Counted from the stretch's first letter, positions 31,122-43,012 are shown. The stretch: 64,000 nucleotides of DNA from Cylicocyclus nassatus (GCA_958299035.1 CATQJL010000112.1:6680123-6744122), one strand, 5' to 3'. A program made the numbers and translations. The notes: generated by a model not told the origin, from the letters alone.

Positions 31122-33957
31122 CTAGTGCACACGCGCACGGCGTTTCCTTTGTGGACCTCCTCCAGAACCAACAGCAGGATTATGCCACTCGTTGCCTCCA
31201 CCTCCTTCTAGTGCGTTGGTCTCACCGCCTCCACCACCATCGTGTGGGGTCCATCCGTCGGGACGTCTTCCTGGTGGTTTTATGTCATCCCTACCACCGC
31301 CATCCACGTTTGTCGTACGCGAATCATGATCTGCATTTCTTCCGGGCGCTCTGATGTCATCGCCAGCTCCATTAATGGGTGCAGTGTGCCATCCATCGTC
31401 AGGATGTCCTCCATCACCACCACCTCCACCAACTGGCGCGGTAGACCATTCATTGCCTTCGTTTCCTCCAGGTGTTTCGACACCAGCTCTTCTTGTTTCG
31501 ACATCACTGCCGGTAGAAATGCCTCCACCTCCAACAGGTGTGTGATGTAAGGCATCTCCACCTGCCCCAACTGGTTTAGGTCCGTCGTACACACCGTTTG
31601 AGGCACCTCCACCTCCTCCAATAGGTGTGTGATTCAAAGAATCTCCACCCGCTCCAACGGGTGTGTGGTTCAAGTCACCCCCACCTGCTCCTGCGGGTTT
31701 CGGTCCCACATATAGGGGCGTACCTCCTCCTGCTCCAACTGGTGCGTGATTCAAGTCACCTCCACCTGCTCCGGCAGGTTTCGGTCCTACGTATAGGGGC
31801 GTACCTCCACCTGCTCCATTTGGTGCGTGGTTCAGGTTACCTCCACCTGCTCCGGCGGGTTTCGGTCCCACGTATAGGGGTGTACCTCCTCCTGCTCCAA
31901 CGGGTGCATGATTCAGGTCACCTCCACCTGCTCCGGCAGGTTTCGGTCCTACGTATAGGGGCGTACCTCCACCTGCTCCAACTGGTGCGTGGTTCAGGTT
32001 ACCTCCACCTGCTCCGGCGGGTTTCGGTCCTACATAAAGAGGTGTACCTCCACCTGCTCCAACTGGTGCGTGGTTCAGGTTACCTCCACCTGCTCCGGCG
32101 GGTTTCGGTCCCACGTATAGGGGCGTACCTCCTCCTGCTCCAACGGGTGCATGATTCAGGTCACCTCCACCTGCTCCGGCAGGTTTCGGTCCCACATATA
32201 GGGGCGTACCTCCTCCTGCTCCAACGGGTGCTTGGTTCGGATCACCTCCACCTGCTCCTGCTGGTTTCGGTCCCACGTATAGTGGCGTACCTCCACCTGC
32301 TCCAACTGGTGCGTGGTTCGGGTCACCTCCACCTGCTCCGGCGGGTTTTGGTCCCACATATAGGGGCGTACCTCCTCCTGCTCCAACGGGTGCATGATTC
32401 AGGTCGCCTCCACCTGCTCCGGCAGGTTTCGGTCCCACGTATAGGGGCGTACCTCCTCCTGCTCCAACGGGTGCGTGGTTTGGGTCACCTCCACCTGCTC
32501 CGGCAGGTTTCGGTCCCACATATAGGGGCGTACCTCCTCCTGCTCCAACGGGTGCTTGGTTCGGATCACCTCCACCTGCTCCTGCTGGTTTCGGTCCCAC
32601 GTATAGTGGCGTACCTCCACCTGCTCCAACTGGTGCGTGGTTCGGGTCACCTCCACCTGCTCCGGCGGGTTTTGGTCCCACATATAGGGGCGTACCTCCT
32701 CCTGCTCCAGCTGGTGCGTGGTTCAGGTCACCTCCACCTGCTCCGGCGGGTTTCGGTCCTGTGTATACGTTCAAGGCACCTCCTCCTCCTCCAACTGGTT
32801 GGTTGAATCCACCTCCAGCACCAGTTCTTGGTGGGCAAGGACAATAGGCAGCATCCGAGCCTGGTGACCCCTCTACCCCCCGTTGTCCAACACCTCCAGG
32901 CTGTCCTGGCCTTCCAGGATTTCCAGGAGGTCCTGGAGTCCCAGCCGGTCCGGGTGCTCCACTGCCTGAGTTCAAGCCACTTTCACCCGGTTGCCCTCGT
33001 GGTCCTGGTGGTCCGGGTGGTCCGACAGGACCTGGTTGTGAGTATGAACGTGTCCCTGCAAGGATTGCCAGAAGACTGGTACAACGTATCTAATTTATTT
33101 ACAGTGACAATACCTGGTGTGCCAGGTTCACCGTCTCTTCCGGGTGCTCCAGGGTTTCCATCTGCTCCACGATTGCCGGGTGGCCCAGGTGGACCAGGTT
33201 CACCTGAGAAATTTCAATAAGTACGAATTTTATCAATTTCATGAGCTGTTGTTTACCTCCAGTGCCTCCTTGTCCATCTTGTCCTGGGTTGCCGCTCGGC
33301 CCAACAGGTCCCGGGTCTCCATCTGGTCCAGGTGGACCTGGCGGTCCTGCTGGACAAGGAATGCACCCGCTTAATTGTGATCCTTGAGATTGTCCATGTT
33401 GGCCATCACGTCCAAATTGCCCCGGCTCACCGTCTTCTCCAGGCAATCCCGGCTGTCCGGGTGGTCCTGCGATTAGTTATTTCATGAAGGTTTTGATTTT
33501 GGCTTTGATTTTACCAGGAGGTCCAGGTGGGCAACCAGTGGATTGAGCTGCACAATGACATCTGACCCCGCCAGTAGCTTCTTCGACAGGAACAAAATAA
33601 CTGTCACCTCCACCGCCTCCTCCAACATGTCCTCCCTGACGGCGATTTCTCACGTTCAGATATATTTCTGCTCCTTTCTTGATACGCAGGTGGGAAACCA
33701 TATCCGATCTCTGCGGCTTAGATTTCATCATCGTATTCCAAGCCTCGTCAGTATGAATCTGCGAGAAAGAAAATTTGAAGATAAATTATTACATCTTATT
33801 CGTGACAAACCTTGAACTGATTGAGATCCTTTCCAATTCCAACTCGAAAATCGTTTATATCACTGACGATATCCATAACGGCAACATATATAACAACCAG
33901 CATTACTGCAGTACTGATGAAGGTACCACCAATCGCATATCGGAGGATGGCCCCCAT
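31122..33957 (-). CDS. Giant cuticle collagen 5 with 27-residue tandem repeats (874 aa)
   Basis: Coding exons: 33957-33811, 33758-33515, 33466-33257 (210 bp), 33203-33114 and 33055-31122. The N-terminal half is a normal cuticle collagen: MGAILRYAIGGTFISTAVML, HTDEAWNTMM, RIKK as processing-site equivalent, [17 protein letters not shown] and [11 protein letters not shown]. The linker is shorter, with a HVGGGGGGDS stretch. The tail is then extended by fourteen near-identical 27-residue repeats (GPKPAGAGGGDPNHAPVGAG followed by GGTPLYV). After them come diverged units and an Asp/Gly/His/Trp-rich end closing with RKRRARVH. The total is more than twice the usual length of a cuticle collagen. The Pro/Gly/Tyr content suggests an elastic or cross-linkable segment; this is inference. 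AATAAA is at 31092-31097. The acceptor CTACAG is three bases before the ATG. Confidence 0.9.
31626..32759 (-). repeat. 81-bp coding tandem repeat of collagen 5
   Basis: Fourteen units of exactly 81 bp: unit 1 starts at 32759 and unit 14 at 31706, a distance of 13 x 81. The variable positions are Asp/Asn, Leu/Pro and His/Gln in the G(D/N)(L/P)N(H/Q)AP segment. Units 3 and 7 share rare variants 324 bp apart, so a four-unit block was duplicated recently. The period is a multiple of three, so copy-number changes preserve the frame. Confidence 0.9.
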
Positions 33958-34049
33958 CCTCTGTAGATCAAACGATTAGAGAGTATAACGCAGATGTGGA
34001 TGTTCTTACCTATGGGGAAGTTGATGGTAAAAAGTTTGGTGGATCTCTT

Positions 34050-34057
34050 CTTATATA
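34050..34057 (-). promoter_or_regulatory. TATA box of collagen 5
   Basis: TATATAAG on the minus strand, followed by a non-coding exon ending CCCCATAG|GTAAGA near 34014 and a short intron ending CTACAG before the start codon. The GGTTCCA block of its neighbours was not found here. Confidence 0.55.
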
Positions 34058-34059
34058 CA

Positions 34060-34879
34060 AAGCTCAATAGATAAGCTTTCGGGTTTTCTTCGTCGCATTC
34101 GTCTTTTGCCAGAGCATAGCTCCATGAATCCAGTTTTTGCTACAGTCATAGAGTTGATCCTATCAGTACATCAGCGAATTGCGCGGAGTACAAGTTAGTA
34201 ATTTGAGCGAAGAATTTGTTATCGGTTTGGTATATGCGCTTGGACTCTATATCACTTTTGGGAAGTTCTATCGTTTTTTATCCTTCACCGCATGAAATAA
34301 CGTCTTGTGAAGAATTCTGATGGTAGATAATAAACCTCTTTGAGTGGACTATAAATTTTGGTAAACGCTATTTAACAAATGACACCTGCTAGAATTACAA
34401 TCATAGATTCCGACTATAAACCTGTTAAAGTGTTTAGACTACATCTATTCATCATTTTACGTTTGGTTGACTGACTGCAAGGTTTTTCGTCGAAATTAAA
34501 GAATCGAGAATGTCAGAATATCACCAACGCAATTTTGTACTAATTGCAGGTGATCGTTTCCGAAAAAAGCTATTTTAGCCTTCTGTCCGTTTTTTGCCTC
34601 TATTTTGACTGCTAGTTTCGAAAAATAACAATACATTTGAACATTTCTTATACCATTCAAAAGCTCCATTTCTCGAATTCTTTTCAAGTATGCTCTCGTT
34701 TTCATAGAGCTTTTTTGATCCTTAGTTAAACTAGAAATAAACAAGCATTTGTGGAATTCCTCCTTTTGCTCTGTTGTCGTCAAATCCACAAGTAAGAGGA
34801 AAATTGTTTGAGAAGTGTTTGCTGCAGGTTTGTGCTCAATATTGCTCTTGAAAATATAATTTCATACTTACAATAATTT
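34060..34879. other. Intergenic, nothing recognised
   Basis: AT-rich. A 97-codon minus-strand frame at 34496-34789 has no motif and no splice support. Confidence 0.4.
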
Positions 34880-34881
34880 TA

Positions 34882-35726
34882 GGTTGGCACGAAAGTTCTT
34901 GCGTAATTCAAACAAAATTCAATAACTTTTCAAAGACTAAACCCAAATTCACAATCTTGTATGCTAAAAATATTAGAAGTCTCACGCTCCATGATGGAAG
35001 CTCAAGCACAACATGCCATGCGCTAGCCATCGAGAAAGAAGCTCTTAAATATGGGGCTTCAAATTTTGCGATTTTGAGTTTAATGGCAGAAAATCGCAGA
35101 GGGCCGCTAGCTAGCCGACAAAAATCTGTAGAATTTACTTACACAGCAAAACTCCATACGTCATTTTAGCAGGCTTTGATCTCGCATGACGCGAAAACAA
35201 AAAATTTGTGAAATTTCTCATTTCACAGGACAAATTCCCTTCTCGCTCTAATTTTTCCACAGAAACACAGTTTGCAACCAGAAATTAGACATAGTGCCTA
35301 TTTAGAGCCTTGCGACGTTTTCTCGATTGTAAAAAAGTGTTTTCGCCGGAAAACTGCAGACATGAGGGGATACTTTCCCTCAAAATGACATATATCACGA
35401 ATTTTTTGTTTTTGGTTCACCGTGCAAGATCAAAGCCTTTCAAAGTAAAATATGGACTTTTGTTGTGTAATAAATTCTACAGATTTTTTTCGGCTAGCTA
35501 GCGGCACTCTGCGATTTTCTGGCACCAAACCTTAAATCGCAAAATTTGAAGCCCCATATTCGAGAGCTTCGTTCTTGATGTCCAGCTCACGGAATCATAT
35601 GCTTAAACATCCATCATAAAGCGTAAAGCTTCTAATATTTTTAGAATACAAGATTGTGAATTTAGGTTTCGTCTTTGAAAAGTTATTGAATTTTGTTTGA
35701 ATTACGCAAGAACTTTCGTTGCAACC
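34882..35726. mobile_element. Mariner-type non-autonomous element A with long arms
   Basis: 845 bp between TA dinucleotides (34880-34881 and 35727-35728). The ends are GGTTGGCACGAAAGTTCTTG and its near complement ending TTTCGTTGCAACC. The arms extend several hundred bases (matching AATTACGCAAG..., ACAATCTTGTAT, GCTCTTAAATATGGGGCTTC and CGGCTAGCTAGCGGC blocks), leaving a small centre. No transposase. Confidence 0.85.
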
Positions 35727-35736
35727 TAATATACTA

Positions 35737-36091
35737 GGTTGTCCCGAAAGTTTTATCCGTTTTTTCAACCTATCATAAAAACGCGTGGAACGAAGGTAGG
35801 GAAACGCCTCAAGCACAGTCCGACGCATCCTTTCCTCCTCTTTCTAACATCGTGCCCTTTGCTTACTCTATCTGAGGGCTGTCAAAGGTCTTCCAAAAGT
35901 TGAAAATGAAGATTGTGAAAAATTGTCAAACTTGGACATAGTAAAAACCATGGGTTCGATTCTGCGCAAGATTATGACAGTTAGAAAGAGGAGGAAAAGA
36001 TGCGTCGGATAGTGCTTAGAGCGTTTACCTATCTTCGTTCCACGCGTTTTTCTGATAGGTTGAAAAAACGGACAAAACTTTTGGGGCAACC
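35737..36091. mobile_element. Mariner-type MITE B
   Basis: 355 bp between TA dinucleotides (35735-35736 and 36092-36093). The ends are GGTTGTCCCGAAAGTTTTAT and complement ACAAAACTTTTGGGGCAACC. Arms of about 105 bp include AACGCGTGGAACGAAGGTAG. It lies only 8 bp beyond element A. Confidence 0.85.
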
Positions 36092-36093
36092 TA

Positions 36094-37080
36094 ATAATTT
36101 CATTTTTTTATTGCTCTCGAAAATATAATTTCATTCCTTTACATGATCTGTCGCTGTAGTCTTTCTATGTCACAATCGCTCTACGCAGCAAGAGAAAAGC
36201 AGTTCAGAAAACGAAAGAAGTTTCTCAGATGCTCAGAAGGAGCAAATCATTTCGGTTTTCTGCAAAATTCTTGCAGAGATTCAATCGACTTTTGTGAAAT
36301 CGTTTCTTACTATCACGCCTCAGTCTGCCGTTGGCCACAAAGTGAGCGAAGTTTGTGCTATTTTACTACATAGGTTGACTTATGGTTTTCCAAATACGGA
36401 TGCCCATAGAAAAATGCTTGGCAATTCTTAAAAATCTTTCTCATTGTTGCTAGAATTTGATGATTTCAATTAATTAAGCTTGCATCGACCATTTCTGAAA
36501 GTCACAGTAAATCTGAATTCAAACCAAAAAAATGGGTAGAACATCTGAAACACCCAGTACTGTACAGATACCACATCAGCAATAATGAATTCGGTTGCGT
36601 TCTATGCTCCGTTAAAAAGAACGTTCTGCTCTTTTATGGGTCTTCAGCAGTAATACTGGGATTGCTGACATTGTTAGATATATACCTTCATCCGAAGCCA
36701 AAATAGTAATCACGAGGTGTTATGTACAGGTTGCCCGGTCTCTACCTATTCCAGGTCTGTCCGATCGATAATTAATCATCAATAGTACTTCTATGAACAT
36801 TTGAGATTTTATACATCAAGTGATTGTAGCCACCTGAGGATTTATGCAAGATCGTTGTGCTAAGCAAATTCAACAACGACGCTTAAAGATCATGATTCTT
36901 TTAGTTGCAATTATTTGAGAATTGTTCCTAATTTTTGTAAGTTTCAAAGTTGAATCAAATGAGCTTACAAGAACAAGAATATGAATCTAGCAGAACTGTT
37001 TTCTATAGTTAACAAAGATTTTATCGAAAGCGGCAAGAGGTCATAATTCACACGCTATCTTGAGATCGTGTGACACAAAC
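36094..37080. other. Intergenic upstream of collagen 6
   Basis: No gene or repeat recognised. Confidence 0.4.
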
Positions 37081-37088
37081 ACAACAAA

Positions 37089-37140
37089 GACCGGATTCGT
37101 GGTTCCATACTATAGAACAATAAAGAAGTTAGTATATAAG
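37089..37140 (+). promoter_or_regulatory. Promoter of collagen 6
   Basis: GACCGGATTCGTGGTTCCAT at 37089-37108 and TATATAAG at 37133-37140, separated by AGAACAAT and AAGTTAG. The same order and spacing occurs upstream of collagens 7 and 8. The start codon lies 110 bp downstream, right after TTCTAG. Confidence 0.65.
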
Positions 37141-37249
37141 CAAGGTGCGAAAAGCACATCCCAGCCATCACCTTTGAACTAATCCAATTTAAATTTAAAT
37201 TCCATTCAAATTTCAGCACTTTAGTATTAACATGACGAAATTGTTCTAG

Positions 37250-38675
37250 ATGGGTGTCACTCTCCAATACGCTGTTGGAGGTACGTTCGCCACCACTGCA
37301 GTGGTCATTTGTATCACCTACGTTGCCATCTTCAACGTCATCAATGACATCAACGACTTCCAAAATGAAATCGAAAAAGATCTGGATCAGTTTAAGGTTG
37401 TTAAATAATTACACTAAAAAATAACGTTACGATTACTCCCATCACATAGAACTTCGCCGACGATGCTTGGAAGACAATAATGGCTGCACAACCACCAAGA
37501 CAGAAGCGAGCCTCACAAGCCTCACAATCAAAGAAAAGAGCTGCGTACTCAGAAGGTGCAGGTGCAGTTGGTGCTGGCGGAGGAAGCTGGGGAGGAAGCA
37601 CTGGCAGCGGAGGAACTTGGGGCGGGAGCAGCGGTGGCAGTAGCGGATGGAGCGGAGTAAGCGGTGGCGGCGGCGGCGGCGATGGATGTCAGTGTGCTGC
37701 TCAGGCTACTGGATGCCCACGTGGACCTCCAGGTTGAAAAGGAAATGAAATCTCAATGTCGTGCACTAAATCACCTTTCAGGACCACCTGGACTGCCTGG
37801 ACACCCTGGAGAAGATGGCATGCCAGGAATGCCCGGAGGAGCAGGACAAAGTGGACATGCAGCGGCTATGGGGCATGCCATGGGATGCATCAGCTGCCCA
37901 GCCGGCCCACCGGGTCCACCTGGCCCAGATGGTGCTCCGGGACCAGCTGGACCAAGTGGTAATCCGGGAATGGCCGGAAATGGAGGAGGAGGAGGTACAT
38001 ATCAAAAACGTCATGATGGCAATATTGAGCATTGCTTTCTTAGGTGCCCCTGGACCAGCTGGAGCTCCTGGCGCACCCGGAGCAAATGGAAATCCTGGAG
38101 CCCCTGGTATGGATGGAGCGCCTGGAGCGCCAGGTAATCTCATTTTAGCATTCGCGAAGAAGGCGTTCTGATGCAAATGTTCAGGAACTCGTTCAATGAG
38201 CATGCCCGGTCCTATGGGTCCACCTGGACCACCAGGAGCACCCGGCATGCCAGGTATGGACGGTGATCACACAGGCGGTGGAGCACCCGGACCTGCAGGA
38301 GCACCGGGACCGGCAGGACAACCTGGAGCACCAGGAGCTCCTGGAGGTGTGGGACAAGCTGGAATAAATGGTGCACCGGGAGGTGATGGAGCATACTGTC
38401 CATGTCCCGCAAGAACCGGTTCTGGCTTTGGCGGAGTTGGGGCAGGTGGAGGCAGCGGATTTAGTGTAGCCACTCAAATAAGCAGCTCTGGTGGAGGCGG
38501 AAACGGCGGATTTGGCGGAGCCTCTCAATTTGGCTCTGGTGGAGGCGGAAGCAGTGGATTTGGTGGAGCCTCTCAGTTCAGCGGACCTGTCGGTGGTGGT
38601 GGCGGCATGCACCATCCCCCCACCTTTGTCGTACAAGAAACGACCATACGACGACCATACAAGAAACGCGTGTAA
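37250..38675 (+). CDS. Cuticle collagen 6 (407 aa)
   Basis: Coding exons: 37250-37396, 37450-37732, 37782-37994, 38044-38133 and 38185-38675. The N-terminus [20 protein letters not shown] and the [18 protein letters not shown] stretch are shared with collagens 7 and 8. Two basic sites precede the linker, RQKR (66-69) and KKR (77-79, before AAYSEG). The linker is the longest of this trio, with an extra [14 protein letters not shown]. Cysteine motifs are [21 protein letters not shown] and [10 protein letters not shown]. The tail has [21 protein letters not shown] repeats and ends [10 protein letters not shown], lacking the final RV of its relatives. It is the only member of the trio on the plus strand, convergent with collagen 7. 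Confidence 0.92.
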
Positions 38676-38714
38676 TGATGTGCTTATTCTTGATGAACAT
38701 ATGAAGCTATTTTG

Positions 38715-38935
38715 ATGTTTCTGACCATGTCAAGCTCTTCATACGCGATTTACATAAGACTCTAACCAAAAGACGATCAGTACGAGCATTTAGGCGGTAC
38801 TTTAGGCTGTATACCCTTGATTTTATGCGCCGAAAAACTATAGAAGCATTATCTAGCATTTCAAGACAGTGCTGAAGCAGCAAAGCTGTACTGCCTAAAG
38901 ACAACTCGTCCAATGCTAATAAATCATAGTGAAAG
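38715..38935 (+). repeat. 3' flank of collagen 6, inverted copy of that of collagens 7 and 8
   Basis: CAAAAGACGATC, GCATTATCTAGCATTT and GACAACTCGTCCAATGCTA recur in reverse complement at 41440-41650 and, more weakly, at 46020-46220. The inverted duplication that produced collagens 6 and 7 therefore includes non-coding 3' DNA. Confidence 0.7.
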
Positions 38936-39571
38936 CTGACTTTGGATAGATAAACTTTTGGAAGATAAAAAAGACAAAATTGGAGTCAGCATTGGAAGAC
39001 ACAGTTAGCGGGCGGCAGTAAATCACAGTTCGCAACTGTAGTACTAGTAAAAAAGTCAATGTTCTGCATGCCTCAATATAAAGTTTTTCGTTTCAATTTT
39101 TTGAGAATTCAGGCTTTTCTTGCAAAGAACATACTCCTCAAAATATTGAGTGCAGTAAGTTTAGCTCTCCAATGGATCAGTGTCTTGATTTGCAATTGTA
39201 ATTTTTAGTACTGACTGAAGACTTCATTTCCTCTTCACTAGCACAACTGTTTATCTGTTTGGAAATATTGCAAAATGTGCTTTTTAATGCTGATTTTAAA
39301 CCTGTGATATTTTTCAACTACTGGGTTGTCATAGTTGTCCAGTTTTGATCCATCTGAAGCTTGGAACAAAATCCTAAAGATTTAGGATGCTCTGAAATCG
39401 AAAAAAAAATTCGTATTATTGTCTAATGGAATCCTACGGGTTTCTTACTCGCTCACGCGTATACGCTCTACATCAGGCATTCATATATACCGTTGAATTA
39501 CTTCCTTGACAAAAACACAAGGATAATTTTCGCGTGTTTAGTCAAGGAAGTCGTTTTAGTCATTTTTATTA

Positions 39572-40669
39572 GGTTGTCAAGAAAATAATGTCGTTTTTTT
39601 TATAGCAAACTAGCTTGCTTACCCGGCACCGCTCGGGCCTGTCAAAACATTGTAATAAAGATCCCATCCCTATCCCTGCACAGCCTTTCCCTGTGCCCAC
39701 TTCTACACTTCATTTCCCGTTCCCTGTGTTGTTTTCGAAATCAGCATGCCCGCTTACCCCCCCCCCCCCCTGTGCCAACTCCCAGCCCTGTAGCTCAAAC
39801 TTTGCAAAAAAATCGATAAAATCGGTAAAAGTAATAGACGATTTTGAAAACTAATATTGTATTCGTAATAAGCATGCTCGATTACCCCTGTGCCAACTCC
39901 CAGCCCCGTAGCTCAAACTTTACAAAAAATCGATAAAATCGATAAAAGTAATCGATAATCCTGAAAACTAATATTGTATTCGGAATCCTCATGCTCGATT
40001 ACCCCCCTGTGCAAACTCCCAGCCCCGTAGGTGAACTCAGCAAAAAAATCGATAAAAATCGATAAAATCGATATCGATCGATGACGAAAAGTAGACTATG
40101 ACACGCTCCCTGCCCTGAAGTGTATGTGTGCCAAGTTTGGTCCAAATCGGTTCAGAAATAAGAATTTCTATTCCGCACATACGTACAGACATACATACAT
40201 ACAGACACACATCAGCTTTATATATAAGATCCATAAGAAAAACTCAAAAAAAATATGTGAAGGGTACCATTCGATAGAGCAAAGGAAGCTTTACGAAATG
40301 GCATCCGTACACTGGCAGATCTTATTGTTTATGCAAAATTCAGAGCCAAAGTATACGAGCAACTCGTGATGCCAAAAATTGGATTTTTGCCCTAGAAAAT
40401 CCTGCAAACTCCTCACTTGCTCCTGCATGTAAAAGACACATGCACTTATCCATAGGTACACTTGCTATATTTTTTCCATGCTTAGAAACCAAGAAAATGA
40501 AAAATGGAAAATAGCAGACTCCGCCCCATTAGTACTGGGCTCCTCCCACATATGCCTTTGTATACTACAAAGCTTCATGACTGTAAGCATAAAATTTTGG
40601 CCTCGAATATGCTCTACTTCCCAAGTAATATCAAAACCCGGAAAAAACGACATTATTTTCTTGACATCC
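39572..40669. mobile_element. Mariner-type non-autonomous element E
   Basis: 1,098 bp between TA dinucleotides (39570-39571 and 40670-40671). The ends are GGTTGTCAAGAAAATAATGT followed by CGTTTTTT, and the complement AAAAAACGACATTATTTTCT followed by TGACATCC. The paralogous unit B lacks it at about 45259 (TTTTTAT-CCAA), an empty site. The dispersed repeat at 39606-40235 lies inside it. No transposase frame. Confidence 0.85.
39606..40235 (+). repeat. Dispersed repeat, second copy
   Basis: The same modules as 9400-9915: three units with GTGCCAACTCCCAGCCC and AAAAATCGATAAAATCGATA, then GTGTGCCAAGTTTGGTCC, CAGACATACATA and GCTTTATATATAAGAT. This copy has an additional start, CTTACCCGGCACCGCTCGGG, and a long C tract. 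Confidence 0.65.
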
Positions 40670-41695
40670 TAATACCAAAGATGCTGTGCAGTTCCCACGT
40701 AAGTTACTGTGTATTACAAGTGTTCCGAAATACAACCGTAAATTTTTGGCTCCCTGCAAGCTCTAGTTTCCGAGAATTATTGAGTTCAGCACTCCTCACT
40801 CGCGTATCTTACGCTAAAAACAATATTTCTCGAGAACTGAGCTAAAAATCTACGGCAGTACTTCTAGAACTTTGTAGTTTACTACAACTTATTGGGAGCA
40901 GTACATCACTTTGGTAAGAGCGTTGAGAATTCGTTTTTTTTTTCTAGCCAAAAAAACTGCATCAATGGTTTATTTGAACTAAGAGTGTATATGCGTGAGC
41001 GAGTGAGATTTCTGTAAGATACTATTGGACGACATGATTTTTTCCAATTTTTGGGCATCCAGAACCTTTTAGGTCTTGGTTTCAAACTTCAAGTGGATCA
41101 ACTGGTGAAAAATATAGATACCCCATCTTGTAGAGCTTGCTTTGCTTTGCTTTTTTTATCTAAACGGATACGATTTCGCGGTAAAGATTCATAAACGAAA
41201 AGGTTCCGGGAAAGCCCAGCATATATCGAACAGATTCATGTGATTTGTTTTCACACGGATATACTTGCCAAGTTTCTCTGAATCCTTGAAATCTCAACAG
41301 CACCCTTAATTGTCCCTGTGGCACCCCCTGCTTCCTTCCTCAGCCGCCTCTACTAGTCAAAGCAAATTACAGGTGCAGTTCTTAGAAGATTGAGAAGCTT
41401 AGAAAACTTTAGAAGTTCATCAATTCAAGCTACTCCTCTCTTACAAGCACTAAGCAATCCTAGCATTGGACGAGTCGTCTACCGTGAAAAAAGAAATGCT
41501 TTGCTGCTCCAGCACCGGCTAAAAATGCTAGATAATGCTTCTTACCTTTTCGAGAGCAGAATCAAGCGCATGCTATCTAAACGCTCACACAGATCGTCTT
41601 TTGACTAAAGTCTCATGTAAGCCAAGCACGAAAAGCTCGTCATGATCAGAAGCAACAAAATAGCTTCATAATGTTTATCGAACATATGCACATCA

Positions 41696-43012
41696 TTACA
41701 CGCGAACGCGTTTTTTGTATGGAGCACTGTTCATGCCGTGCATGCCGCCACCACCACCACCGACAGGTCCGCTGAACTGAGTGGTTACACTAAATCCGTT
41801 GCCTCTGCCTCCACCGCTACTGCCGGTAAACCCGCTGCCTCCACCTGCCCCAACACCGCCAAAGCCAGAACCGGTTCTTGCGGGGCATGGACAGTATGCT
41901 CCATCACCTCCTGGTGCACCACTAATTCCAGCTTGTCCCACACCTCCAGGAGCTCCTGGTGCTCCAGGTTGTCCTGCTGGTCCCGGCGCTCCTGCAGGTC
42001 CAGGTGCTCCACCTCCTGTGTGACCGCCATCCGTACCTGGCATGCCGGGTGCTCCTGGTGGTCCAGGTGGACCCATAGGACCGGGCATGCTCATTGAACG
42101 AGTTCCTTAAACATGTGTATCAGAATGCCTTCTTTGTGAATGCTAAGGTGAGATTACCTGGTGCTCCAGGCGCTCCATCCATTCCAGGGGCTCCAGGATT
42201 TCCATTTGCTCCGGGCGCGCCGGGAGCTCCAGCTGGTCCAGGAGCACCTAGGAAAGCTTGCTTAAGAACGCTTATGGTGACGTTTGTAATGTACCTCCTC
42301 CTCCTCCATTTCCGGCCATTCCCGGATTACCACTTGGTCCAGCTGGTCCCGGAGCACCATCTGGGCCAGGTAGACCTGGTGGGCCGGCTGGACAGCTAAT
42401 GCATCCCATGGCATGCCCCATAGACGCTGCATGTCCACTTTGTCCTGCTCCTCCGGGCATTCCTGGCATGCCATCTTCTCCAGGGTGTCCAGGCAGTCCA
42501 GGTGGTCCTAAAAGGTGATTTAATGCACGGCACTGAGATTTGATTTTCTTTCCAACCTGGGGGTCCACGTGGACATCCGCTGGCCTGGGCAGCACACTGA
42601 CAACCACCACCACCGCCACCGCCGCCACCGCTTACTCCGCTCCATCCACTACTGCCACCACTGCTTCCTCCCCAGCTTCCTCCGCCAGCACCAACTGCAC
42701 CTGCACCTTCTGAGTATGCAGCTCTTTTCTTTGATTGTGAGGCTTGTGAGGCTCGCTTCTGTCTTGGTGGTTGTGCAGCCATTATTGTCTTCCAAGCATC
42801 GTCGGCGAAGTTCTATGTGAGGAAAATAATCGTAAAGTAATTACTCACTGTAATTATTAAACAACCTTAAACTGATCCAGATCTTTTTCGATTTCATCTT
42901 GGAAGTCGTTGATGTCATTGATGACATTGAAGATGGCGACGTAGGTGATACAAATGACCACTGCAGTGGTGGCGAAGGTACCCCCAACGGCGTATTGGAG
43001 AGTGATACCCAT
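41696..43012 (-). CDS. Cuticle collagen 7 (371 aa)
   Basis: Coding exons: 43012-42866, 42812-42557, 42507-42295, 42247-42158 and 42105-41696. [13 protein letters not shown], then [20 protein letters not shown] with a second KKR before AAYSEG. The linker [18 protein letters not shown] is shorter than in collagen 6. Cysteine motifs: [31 protein letters not shown]. The tail has one [12 protein letters not shown] unit and ends APYKKRVRV. No AATAAA is seen after the stop; GATAAA near 41674 may serve as poly(A) signal. The coding part is nearly identical to collagen 8, from which it differs mainly in tail length. Confidence 0.92.

Noticed and set aside
31625..32806. 393-codon plus-strand open frame across the collagen 5 repeats
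   Set aside because: It is the antisense of an 81-bp coding repeat; the period is a multiple of three and the sequence is stop-free, so the frame stays open by chance. No independent motif or splice signal.
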